Assembly: GCA_050084985.1 (NCBI GenBank)
Contig: JBITNC010000001.1
Span: 31,248,001 to 31,312,000 of the forward strand
DNA length: 64,000 nucleotides
Direction: 5' to 3'
DNA from: Nageia nagi
Lineage: Eukaryota > Pinophyta
The position numbers and the translations under genes are program-made. Shown here piece by piece: positions 1 to 9,678 of the stretch. Numbering within the stretch: the first letter of the stretch is position 1; each line of letters starts with the position of its first letter. Below the pieces are notes generated by a model. That model made no database searches. It worked only from the letters and a program-made list of their open reading frames with translations, and was not told the origin of the DNA.

Positions 1-547
1 TCAACTAGTAGTTGATGAACCTACATTTTATGAGTTTGTATCAAAGCCTGATCCTATTGTTTGGTAGCATGGAAACCTAGTGAACTTGCAAATTCTTCCT
101 AGTATAAAATCTTCATTCTTATGTTTATCAATTTTGGAGAGTAGAAAATCATAAAATTATAACAATAAATATGATAAAGTTGTTGGTCAAAAATCATGTC
201 ACTCTTTGAATATTTGAGAAAATTCACATCTCTTGCAAAGAGAAATTTATTATTTACATCATCATAAATATTATAACCCTTAGAAGTATCTAAGTACCCT
301 AAGAAAATACATTTTTGAATCCTAAAACCAAGGTTTATTATTTTTTCCTTAGGTACCAAGGCATAAAAAATGAAACCAAAAATCTTGAGATGCCTAGCCA
401 AAGGAAAACAACCAAAACACATTTCATATGGAGTATTATTATCAAGAGAATGAGAGGGACATATATTTATTAAAGAAATTGTACATTAAACTAAATCATC
501 CCAAAATAATATTTTCATATTATTAAAAAATAACATTGTATGATGCA
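1..547 (-). pseudogene. Ty1/copia relic F, left part: end of integrase
   Basis: This is the 3' part of a decayed Ty1/copia polyprotein. Read on the minus strand it shows the region following the integrase core: a segment like TPYEM, then FGFIFYALVPKEK, the typical KCIFLGY and SKGYNIYD stretch, and FARDVNF, which together are diagnostic of the copia integrase C-terminal region. The longest uninterrupted piece is 422-99. At the right edge the sequence TMLFFNN...LFWDDLV matches the part of copia integrase that follows NRTL, and that NRTL motif lies at about 60260-60290 on the other side of element A. Removing A and one copy of the ATGCA duplication restores one uninterrupted reading direction. 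Nothing convincing of the reverse transcriptase is seen before the window edge. Family assignment is firm; lineage within copia is not assigned. Confidence 0.85.
543..547. repeat. Target-site duplication of element A, left copy (ATGCA)
   Basis: The five bases ATGCA lie immediately before the TGTAGACAC start of A's 5' LTR. The same five bases follow A's 3' LTR at 60248-60252. Both lie inside copia relic F. Confidence 0.9.
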
Positions 548-1263
548 TGTAGACACATAAAAATGATTTATTATTTATTTAATAAATCATATTTAGACTT
601 CCTAAATGACTTATTACAATATCACAAATGTTAAGATAAAGTTGACATTATAATTAAATGACATATGCTATATTAAATACTATATCATTTATCATGGTTT
701 ATATTTTAAAGTATCTTGAATATAACAATGATTATATTATTGCTAGAGGTTGACTTTCACTCCTTTCTATGTCCTTGCATGCTACATATGTGAGTGGAAT
801 AGAATGACCTCCACAAATCAAAATTCTTTGATATGACAAGATATTTGATAGGTGGTTATCAATCATAATATTCATCAAGGTATGATGTATTTCAATGCCA
901 CCTATTATGAAAAATTATTATAGTATGAGATTTGAAACTTTTTATCTTTGGTGTATATCATAATTTTGCATATCCTGCATCGTTAGTGATATGCATCTTC
1001 TAGATTGAGGGTTTCATATTTTGATTTTTTAGTTGTTCATTCATGAACACAAAGATCCACTATGAATTCACCATGAATCTAATCCCAATTTTCTGAAAAT
1101 AAATTGATATTTGTTATTAAGGATTGTACATACACTTCATATAAGGTGCATATGTTTCATGTATATTTATTATATCTGATATAGTGTTATATATACTCTT
1201 CTTATATTGTAGATCTATTTATTTATTATGTATATTTGTATTATACATAATTTATAGACTACA
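548..1263 (+). repeat. 5' LTR of element A
   Basis: The LTR starts TGTAGACACATAAAAATGATTT and ends TTTATAGACTACA. Its first ~110 bases and last ~100 bases match A's 3' LTR (60014-60247). The middle, about 660-1160, has no counterpart there, so the pair differ by a ~480-base deletion in the 3' copy or insertion in the 5' copy. Confidence 0.85.
563..590. repeat. Perfect 10-bp inverted repeat just inside the LTR start of A
   Basis: The arms ATGATTTATT (563-572) and AATAAATCAT (581-590) are separated by 8 bases. An equivalent palindrome occurs near the LTR start of element E, and a degraded one in A's 3' LTR. Confidence 0.75.
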
Positions 1264-1279
1264 TTTTGGTGAACCTAAC
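1264..1279 (+). other. Primer-binding-site-like sequence of element A
   Basis: TTTTGGTGAACCTAAC follows the 5' LTR directly. Element E has the near-identical TTTTGGTGAACCCAAC in the same position after its own 5' LTR. The TGG core fits pairing with a tRNA CCA end. I could not assign the tRNA. Confidence 0.65.
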
Positions 1280-1750
1280 TATAGATCTAAAATAATGCAT
1301 AATTTGATAAATTGAAGTATCATTTGTCTACAATATTTAATTGAAACATATATAAAAAATATGGCATCAAATGAACAATAATAAATAATGTGCCATAAAT
1401 ATGAAATAATAGAAACCATTCATCAACCACCACAATGTATTCACATAGATGCATGCCACAAATGGCCTAAATATGCCACATCGCTACCTACATGGAATAT
1501 ATGGATCGATGAAAGGAATGAAAGATATGTGAAAGTGATATGAAGGGTTTAACATATCTATGTAGAGGTGGTGTTACAAAATACCATTATTGATAAGATA
1601 GAGTGATCTAACATGTGTTTAAGTCTCTCTTAGTATTTTGCATGCCCTAATTACATTTCCTTAAGCATATTTTACCCCTTTTATAATAATTATTATTAAA
1701 TATCTAAATGAATTATTTAATAAATAATAATTCATTTTTATGCATCTACA
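1280..1750 (-). repeat. 3' LTR of element E
   Basis: On the minus strand the LTR begins TGTAGATGCATAAAAATGAATT at 1750. It matches 8991-9624 over most of its length but lacks about 130 bases present there (around 9380-9545). The terminal CA at its left end has mutated to TA. It contains a perfect 12-bp inverted repeat, 1706-1717 with 1726-1737. Confidence 0.85.
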
Positions 1751-1768
1751 CTTTGCCCCTATTTTGAG
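1751..1768 (-). other. Polypurine tract of element E
   Basis: On the minus strand CAAAATAGGGGCAAAG lies directly before the LTR start TGTAGATGC. Purine-rich sequence in this position primes plus-strand DNA synthesis in LTR elements. Confidence 0.8.
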
Positions 1769-2890
1769 GTGTGATTGAAGTAATGAAATTACATATCCAA
1801 AGAAATACATAAGAAATGTTTTGAGAAATTTGAATTCTTTACTACACTATCCTTTGATAAAGATAATGATGATGAGGGTATCTTATTTCCCCCTTTTAGA
1901 TTGGATGCCCTAAGAAAGGTTTGTGAGTGGTGTTACCAAGGCAAAATCTAAAGAACTATGTCTCTCTAGCCATTGTGGTATCTATATCTTGGAAGGAACT
2001 CTATTAGCAAGTAGTCTTATAGTACCACATCCAATCTTTGAAATAGAGGACTTGCATTTTTCCCCTTATACATATTTGACCATGGATCTGGCTATTCTAT
2101 GGTGTTTGATAGTCAAGAATCAATTTTCTCACATCCATGCCCTGATACAAAAGAGGTATCTTTATCTATATTACTATGTCAATGGAATGCATGCTGCTAG
2201 TAGTGTAGGAATAGTGAGTATGCCTTTAACAACATGATTTGCTTTGTACATTCCTCTATTTTTCATGATGTAGGTACCTACAAAAAGGTGTTAGATATAC
2301 CTTACATAAAAATGATTTGGATAGATAATGAGTTTTTTTTCCATTGATGATGAGTCAATGCAAGTAATCTACTCATGACTACATCATCAATTTATCGTTT
2401 GATTGAGCGAATTCTGACTAGCCATTTCAATGTTCGTTGATGATCATATGTTTTATATCTATGAACTGAAGACAATATGCTTTGTATGATTCAAAGTAAA
2501 AACTATGTGGATAAATAACAAATTGCATCACCCATCAGAGATGAGCCAATGTCAACATTTTTCTTATGGTTGCATCATCTATTTGTCTTTTAAGTGAGTG
2601 AACTCTCACTAGCTATGTCATTGGCAATTAAAGACCTTGCATTTTATGTCCATGGTTCACAAACATTATACTGTCATGAATTTTGTTTTGTATTCCATGT
2701 TGTTAGAAGTGCATAGATAGTAATACACACCATTAGCTACATGGAAAAAATACAAGATAGTAAAAATTTGAAAATAAAATACTATGATTGAAGTACCTTG
2801 CATAGGATCTTGAATGTTTTGTAAGGTACAGAGCCACTTTCTTTATGAGAAGAGATATTTGAGATGGGTAGCATTGAAGGTCTTTGGTTC
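1769..2890. other. 3' region of element E between integrase and PPT, with a diverged tandem duplication
   Basis: No recognisable protein domain was found here. Two diverged copies of a ~130-base unit lie at about 2343-2470 and 2533-2665, sharing patterns such as GATGAGTCAATG / GATGAGCCAATG and ATCATCAATTTATC / ATCATCTATTTGTC. A 104-codon plus-strand open frame at 1923-2237 has no similarity I recognise. Confidence 0.5.
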
Positions 2891-3900
2891 TTATTTTCCA
2901 TCAATGGTGGAGAGTTTATAGGCTCTTAATCCTATTGCTTCCAATATAACAAATGGACCTAGCCAATTTGGCTCAAAGTTTCCTTTAACTTCATCATTTG
3001 CAGCTATGTTATTGATATTTTCCTTTAGCACTAGATCCCCCACTTTGAATTCTTTTGCCTTCATTTTCTTTCCAAATGCTCTTTTTAGCTTTTCATGGTA
3101 CACCTTTTGATGTTCAATTACTCTCAATCTCTTCTCATCAAATGACTCTAATTACTACAACCTAGCTTTTCTTACATATTCATCAGATATATCCCCTTGT
3201 AATGAAATTCTTAAGGAGGGTAGTTCTAACTCCAATGGTACCACATATTCATCTTCATACACCAATGAGAATGGTTTTTCCTAGTTGGATATTATAATAC
3301 TTGTCTTGTATGCCCATTATGCATATGGTAATTTCTCATGTCAATCTCTCATATATCTATCCTAAGTTTTTGATAAAATGCTTTTAATGGTCTTGTTATA
3401 AGCTTCATGCACAATATGAAACATTTTTCATAATTCCTTAATATATTTACATTTGAAATTAGGCCCATGTCCATAATCAATCTTTATGGTAGACCAAACC
3501 TTGTAATGATGTTTTCCACTAAAAATGCAATAATCTTATCTTGAGTGACTGATTTCAGAGGGATAGCTTCAACTCATTTTGTATTGAATTATGTGGCTAT
3601 AATGAAAAACTTGTGACCTTCTATTGAGTGTGGATTAGTAAGCTCAATCAAATCTATACCCCAAGTAGCAAATGGCCATGGTGACACAATGGAATTTAAT
3701 TCTTGAGTAGGTTGTTTTTCCATATTAACATGCTTTTGATATTGCAAACAAGTATTCACATGGGCTTTAGAATCTTCTTCCATTATGGGACAATAATAAC
3801 CAATGTGAAAAAGGTTAGTGTATAATTCCTTTGAATGAAAATGACCTCCACATAAACCATCATGAGCATATTCTATTGTAGTAGCTATCTCATGTTGCAT
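2891..3900 (-). pseudogene. Integrase relic of element E (Tat Ty3)
   Basis: This would be the DNA-joining enzyme of E. On the minus strand the first part (3900-3589) has the zinc-binding region, with H in YAHDG and GGHFH and the C of TCLQYQ; the last zinc cysteine is not evident. It then has the start of the catalytic core, WPFATWGIDLIEL, whose D is the first acidic residue. The middle (3588-3128) is shifted and broken but still shows FLVENIITRFGLP and MDMG, where the family has a second catalytic D with NG. The end (3127-2891) is the typical C-terminal stretch, with KRAFGKKMKAKEFKVGDLVLKE and PNWLGPFVI. Several frameshifts and stops make it non-functional. It is followed by the 3' region and preceded by the archaeal-type RNase H, the Tat order. 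Confidence 0.85.
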
Positions 3901-4353
3901 TTAACATCTTAGTAAATCACCATCAAAAGACCTTTTATACAACACCAAACTAATAATCACATACTTAATCATAGTCCTTTTAAATCTAACCTTTTCATTT
4001 CTATCATAATCATCAAGAATTGTTTAATTCTTTAAGTAATTATAAATTTTAAAGTACCAATTTTAAAAATCATTTTCTTTAGCAATCAAACAAATATGAA
4101 TTTCATGCATATATTCAATGTAAGAGGGAGTACTAAGCTTATGAATTTTCAAGATAGTCTCATCATCCTCAATTTCAATTGGTGTAAGAGAAGCTGCACT
4201 TGCCATGGTATCTATATACCTATTATTAGTCCTTAGGATATTTTGAATGGTATATTTACCAAACTAATCCAATAATTCATTAACCACTACTTTATAAGGT
4301 CATAATTTCTCATCATTTGCATCAAAAATATTTTGTACTTGGTTAATAATAAG

Positions 4354-4584
4354 CTATGAATAACCATAAATCTTTGAATATGTAATTCTTAGTGTAACAA
4401 CTACTTTCAAACCTAATATCAGTCCTTCATATTCTATCATATTATTTATGCATTCAAAACCAAGTTTATAATCCATGGCGATTACCTCATTTGTAGGAGA
4501 AACCAAAATAATGCTAACCCCTACTCCATATGAATATTTAGATCCATCAAAGTATAATGTACAAATAATGGGTTCATCTTCCAT
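4354..4584 (-). pseudogene. Second (archaeal-type) RNase H relic of element E
   Basis: The minus-strand frame contains CTLYFDGSKYSYGVGVSII, the first-strand motif with the catalytic D of FDGS, followed about 40 residues on by NNMIEYEGLILGL with the catalytic E. An additional RNase H between the ordinary RNase H and integrase is characteristic of Tat-lineage Ty3 elements. The domain is truncated by a stop after about 76 residues. About 450 bases of broken sequence separate it from the integrase relic. Confidence 0.8.
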
Positions 4585-4795
4585 AAGACATACATATTTA
4601 TTAGGGATTGATATTTCATCAAAATCATGCCATTAATAGCTTTTTGATAGGTCTATATGCTACTGATGGAGTGCATCATCCTAATAGTCATCTAAAAATT
4701 CTTCATGGACCACTACTTCATCATTATGAGGAAACTTATCTATCAAATATATAATGGTTTTCCCTATTAATATGTTCTATTTCACCACATTGATA

Positions 4796-5170
4796 TCAAA
4801 TTCTTGTACTAACATTAACCATTTTGCAACTATGCCTGATAAATGCTACTTTGTCACGATATTTCAATGGGTTAATATGGCTAACAACAAATGTAGTATA
4901 ATAAAATAGATAATATCTCAATTTTTTAGTAGCAAATATAATATGATAAGAAATTTTTTTCATTGGTATGTACCTAGCTTCATAATCAAGGAGTTTTGCT
5001 AAGGTAATAGATAGCTCTTTCTTTGTTTTCCTCATCCTTTTAGCACAACATTACCCCCATGAATGTAGCTGAGATATACAAATAATTAGGTTTGGAGAAG
5101 TCCATAGGCACTAATATTGGGGGTTTGAGAAAATATTATTTAATATCCTTAAAATCTTATTGACATTTAT
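4796..5170 (-). pseudogene. RNase H relic of element E
   Basis: The minus strand shows LYISATFMGVMLC followed by the frame at 5035-4796 with KLLDYEARYIPMKKISYHIIFATKKLRYY. This corresponds to the Ty3 RNase H region in which YE..Y...EK and the ATRRLRHY-type helix are typical. It continues with HINPLKY, then breaks down. It lies directly downstream of the reverse transcriptase relic, as expected in a pol polyprotein. Confidence 0.78.
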
Positions 5171-6310
5171 CATCCTATTCAAATTTAACATCCTTTTTCA
5201 ATAAATGTGTGAAAGGCCTATGTCTATCTCCAAGTTGGGAAATGAACCTCCTTATTGACTTGATCTTTAATTGGAGACTCCTTAATTATTTTAAATTATC
5301 TAGAGGAGGAATGCTAATGATGGCTTTTACTTTTTTTGGATCTACTTTGATTCCTCTTTTAGATACCATGAAACCTAACAGCTTTCTAGAAGTAACACCA
5401 AAAGCATATTTTTGAGGTTTAAGTCTAAGTTTGTACCTTTTCAAAATTTGGAATACTTACTCAAGCATCTCTAGATGATATTGGCCTTGTTTGGATTTTA
5501 CCAAGATGTCATCAACATATACCTTAACTAATTTATGAATGTGCTCATGGAACATTGAAACCATAACCCTTTGATAAGTAGCAACTGCATTTTTTAGTCT
5601 AAAAGGTAAAACCTTCCAACAAAGATTTCCCCATGGAGTGGTAAAGATAGTCTTATGTTGGTCACTTGGATTGATTAATATTTGATTATAACTAGAAAAA
5701 CCATCCATGAAAGATAATGTATCATGACCAGCTATGCTATCCATAATCATATCAATATTAGGCAATAAGAAATCATCTTTAGTACAAGCATTATTAATAC
5801 CCTAGAAATCAATGCAAACCCTTATTTCCCTGGTTGTATTTGTGATAAAAATAATGTTATCCATCCATTCAAAATAATCACTTGTCCTAATAGAAGCAAC
5901 ATTTAAATATTTCTCTATTTCTTTCTTAACTAACAAAGCTTTCAAAGGATTTATCTTTCTTGGATTTTGTTTAATAGGCTTAGCTCCCTTTTTAAGTGGT
6001 AGATTGTGCATAACAAATGAAGGATCTAAACTAAACATATCATTATAATACCAAGAAAAATTGTTGTGATGTTCAATGAATTTATTTTTGTACCTTTCAT
6101 GTTGTGGGGTACAGAGGGATGCTCAAATTTGCACCAATATTTTCTCATCAACAGTTTTGATATTGAAATTCACCAATTCCTTTGCTGGAAATGTAAGCTC
6201 ATCTTTCTTTTGCAATAGAGAAGGTAATTCCTCTAATCCTTATTTTATCTATAACATTATCCTCTAGTTTAACTTGAAACACTTAATTGAAATTCACTTC
6301 TTGACCAAAA
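5171..6310 (-). pseudogene. Reverse transcriptase relic of element E
   Basis: This copies element RNA into DNA in an intact element. Minus-strand frames at 6038-5802 and 5765-5457 carry the N-terminal fingers (NLPLKKGAKPIKQNPRKI) and the palm: LSFMDGFSSYNQI with the first catalytic D, FTTPWGNLCWKVLPF, and VYVDDILVKSK with an intact YVDD. The thumb continues to about 5171 in other frames (FGVTSRKLLGFMVS). Frameshifts between the pieces disable the gene. Motif wording groups it with the RTs of B and D. Between this and the protease (about 6311-7061) the sequence is a broken linker without a recognisable domain. Confidence 0.85.
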
Positions 6311-7061
6311 TAAGCATATTCATTGAGAATGTAACTCACTTACCATTTTTCATTAGACTTAGGCAATTCTAAATGTGCTCCCAAGTATTCTAAAATATCA
6401 TCATAAATACTAAAACATTCAAATTCTGAAGGAATAGTATCATCAATTCATAAGTCTATATTAATATCATTAGATAATTCAATCAAATTACATTCCTTCC
6501 CAAACTTAATAGGTCTCGAAGCTTGTTTAGTATTGATATCACTTCCTAGTCCATTCTTAGTCAATTATGTTTTGGAATTATTAGGAAATGAAGGCATCCT
6601 TTATTCAGTATTTCCTAATCCTCCCCCTTTGTACTTACAATTTTCAATCATATCTTATTAACAAAAAGATATGGAAAGAGTTTACCCATGTCCATGGTCA
6701 TTTGAGCTATTATGGATTTGTTAGTACTAGGCAATATAGATGTGATGAAGTAAGATCCAGTTTCACCTCTACTATTTTAATGCCATCGATGGCCACATAG
6801 AAGAAATGCATGCTAATGATGGCCCCCAAAAGATATAATTTTGGGTCATCCCAAATCTTTCATGGATGAAAATAGATCCAAGTTATCAATTCTATAAGTA
6901 CCCACCCCAATTTTTGTAATCTAAATATGTGTTTCTATACTTTCTCTTAGTGCATTATGGTTTAAGGGCTCAATATCATATCAAGGAAAAGTCATTGTAA
7001 TTTCTCCAAAATCTATTGCATTACATAGAGAATATGGTTCTAGATCACCAAGACCTCCCTC

Positions 7062-7445
7062 TAGAATTTAAAATTTAATATGCCATGTACTATAGATTGG
7101 ATTGCATCTATATCATGAAGCCAATGCCTTCCTAGTAATAAATTATATGATAATTTGAAATCAACCACTTGAAATTTAGTTGCAATGGTCCTTACACCTA
7201 TGGTTACCATAATTGTGGATATACCCATTAGTTTTTTAGATGAGCTATCATATGCCCTAATCCTAAATATATCTTCTTCTAATGGAGGAACTTCTACACC
7301 CTTTTCTTTGATTTGAATAAAAAACTTATGGGAATAAACATTAACAGTTGATCCATTATCTATTAGGGTTCTTTTGATTTCACATCCATAAATTATAGGT
7401 GTAATATATAAAGCTAAAAATTCATCAATAAACTCTTTATTAAGC
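7062..7445 (-). pseudogene. Aspartic protease of element E
   Basis: The minus strand has an open stretch of about 125 codons without an ATG, as expected inside a polyprotein. It reads FIDEFLALYITP, then TLIDNGSTVNVYS, where DNGS stands in the place of the catalytic D-T-G-A/S motif, and ends in YNLLLGRHWLHDI, equivalent to the family's ILLGR.W flap-end motif. It processes Gag-Pol in intact elements. The frame is closed by a stop near 7062. It is one of the best-preserved pieces of E. Confidence 0.8.
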
Positions 7446-7749
7446 TTTTTGTATTTGTAAAAAGAGATAGCATCATATTCCTAAATAACTCTAGGCTTTT
7501 CAAAGAACATAGCAGCAAACATATTTGTAGGGACTACCTTCTTTTTGAACAAAGTATATAAGATCTCCCTATGTGCTTTAGATGTAGATATAAAACCATA
7601 CAAACTAATCTTTGTAAGAGTATTTTTTAATTTCTCTATCACACTATATGTATTTGGATTATGTAGTATACTTAATTATTTTAAAGTGACCAGATTGGGA
7701 GCATGCCTTGGATGCCCTCTTCTTAATCCTACACACACCTCTTTGTCCA

Positions 7750-8868
7750 ATGAAATTGTATTCAATGTATATCCTATATTTGTATTTGTTTAATCAATTT
7801 GATGCTTTCCTTGAGTAATAAGATCCAATATTGCTACCTCTAATGCCTTGCAAAAATTCATAGCATGACCCTTCCTTTGATGAAATGTGTAATAAGCATT
7901 TCATTTCCCCATAAGAAAAATATCATCTTCAGATGATTTTTCCACTAGTTGTAATAATCATTTTTTCATTATATCCCTCATAATAAATCATGGTTGTATT
8001 GGAAGAGTGTACATTATGTCCTTTTTAATAGCAAATCTTTGTAACTTTGGTGGAGAAGTAGGTCTATCATTCATATACATAATTATTTTTTTTCTTTTTT
8101 AGCATATGTTCATCTATTATCCTTGTGAAAAGGATTAGATGCATACTTGAGCTCACCTAATTCAAGTAACACTTTATATTTTTGTAATAATTATTGTATC
8201 AATGCTCCAAGGCCAATATTTTTATTACTAGGAGCATGCAAATTAAAAACAAGTATAATAGAATATCTAAAGATAGCACAAATTTTAGATTCATCCAATT
8301 TACTTTGAATTGAATATCATACCTTTTTGAATTATGGAATTTATTTTTCTAGGGTTTCATTACCCCATTTACTCATTGCACATAACTTTGTAACAATACT
8401 TTTCTCTTTGATATTATGTTTATATTATACCATGAATAACCTAACCAATGACTTGAAAGAATCAATTAAACCACTAAGCAAATTATAGAACCATTGACTA
8501 GTGTCACCTTTCAGATTTCTTAGGAACAATTTCACCAACAACTTCTTTGATTCTAATTTCAACAAGCACTACCCTTGAGAGCTAATAAGATGTTTTAGGT
8601 CTTGTTCACCACTAAACATCTCAAAGTTAGGGGCCTTATGCTTGGGTTGTAGGGGAAAATTGTAGATCCCCTTAGACAAGGGTGAGATGAATACACCATA
8701 ATAGTCTTCTTCATTTGGATATGATATCCTACTATTCTCAATATTAGTTAGTCATGCAACTATGATAGGATCTAACACTATCAATGAACTACTTAAACCT
8801 TTTAGGTCATTTAATTCTTTTTGCATTACATGCATCTTTATGAGCATTTATTGAATTTCTTCTTCCAT
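7750..8868 (-). pseudogene. Gag relic of element E
   Basis: On the minus strand a plausible start at 8868 gives MEEEIQ, then a stop. The frame continues through PNFEMFSGEQDLKHLI and FLRNLKGDTSQWFYNLLSG, the Tat capsid motif (L.G.A..W). In another frame YYTFHQRKGHAMNFCKALEVAILDLI near 7900-7800 corresponds to the Tat gag C-terminal knuckle (CxxH..xGH..xxC), with the first C lost. At least four stops and more than one frameshift are visible. From 7750 to the protease at 7445 I see only a broken linker. Confidence 0.75.
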
Positions 8869-8971
8869 TGTAGCACCATTGATGGTCTAGAAATAAATAT
8901 GAACATTATTGATATTGTACATCTGTTACAAAATTCTTATGAGAACTCACTAGGAGTGCAAGATAAATCGA

Positions 8972-8990
8972 ATAGTTGGGTTCACCAAAA
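8972..8990 (-). other. Primer-binding-site-like sequence of element E
   Basis: On the minus strand TTTTGGTGAACCCAACTAT follows the end of the 5' LTR (GGATCTACA). It is nearly identical to the corresponding sequence of A, so the two elements probably used the same primer. The tRNA is not assigned. Confidence 0.65.
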
Positions 8991-9624
8991 TGTAGATCCA
9001 AAATAATGTATAGTTTGATAAATTGAAGAACTATTTGTCTATAATATTTAATTGAAGTATGTATAAAAAATATGGTATCAAATGAACAATAATAAATAAT
9101 GTACCTTCATTATAATCGTATAAACATGAAATAACAAAAACCATTTGTCAACCACCACAAGGCATTCATATAGATGTGTGCTTCCAATGGCCTTAAGATG
9201 CCACATTGTTGGCTACATGGAATAGATGGATTGATGAAAGGAATAAAAGATATGTGAAAGTGATACAAAGGATTTAAAATGTATATGTAGAGGTTATGTT
9301 ACAAAATACCATTATTGGTAGGATAGAGTGATCTTGCATTTGTTGAAGTCTCCCTTGGTATTTTGGATGCCCTTGCATGCCCTTTTTGCATTGCTTTTGA
9401 TGTTTCTTTATAGCAACATATTTAACTTATTTGATTCTTAATATCATTGCATATTACATAGTTTGAGGTGTCTTGCTTGATATTTGACACCTTTTATATT
9501 GTACAATGGTCCATTATAGTGATTACATTGCCTTGACTATATTTTACCCTTTTTTACAATAAATATTATTAAATATCTAAAATGAACTATTTAATAAAAA
9601 ATAATTCATTTTTAGGCATATACA
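8991..9624 (-). repeat. 5' LTR of element E
   Basis: On the minus strand it begins TGTATATGCCTAAAAATGAATT at 9624 and ends GGATCTACA at 8991. It is the longer of the two E LTRs (634 against 471 bases). Confidence 0.85.
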
Positions 9625-9678
9625 TCGATATTATTACACACCTAGAATCTTTTTTAGTGTATATCTTCTTTGGAGATA

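Larger units (their letters stand above)
1280..9624 (-). mobile_element. Element E: Tat-type Ty3 LTR retrotransposon inserted in the leader of A
   Basis: E runs on the minus strand: 5' LTR 9624-8991, primer-binding-like site, gag 8868-7750, protease, reverse transcriptase, RNase H, a second archaeal-type RNase H, integrase, a 3' region, PPT and 3' LTR 1750-1280. The two LTRs share their ends and most of their length. A dual RNase H followed by integrase is the hallmark of the Tat lineage. The copy is decayed: gag and pol are broken by many stops and frameshifts. No matching 5-bp target duplication is preserved, but flanking A sequence joins plausibly across it (see findings). Confidence 0.87.

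Noticed and set aside
5-64. Plus-strand phrase DEPTFYEFVSKPDPIVW resembling the copia region before RT
   Set aside because: It is on the opposite strand to the adjoining copia relic and only about 17 residues long; chance or a small inversion cannot be told apart.
1923-2237. 104-codon plus-strand open frame in E's 3' region as an antisense gene
   Set aside because: No motif or related frame in A, B or D; composition does not set it apart from surrounding sequence.
8960-8990. tRNA gene remnant suggested by the GTTGGGTTCACCA end
   Set aside because: Its position directly after the LTR and its repetition in A show a primer-binding site; no cloverleaf can be built upstream.
1275-9629. CTAAC and TCGAT as a mutated target duplication of E
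   Set aside because: Only one of five bases agrees.
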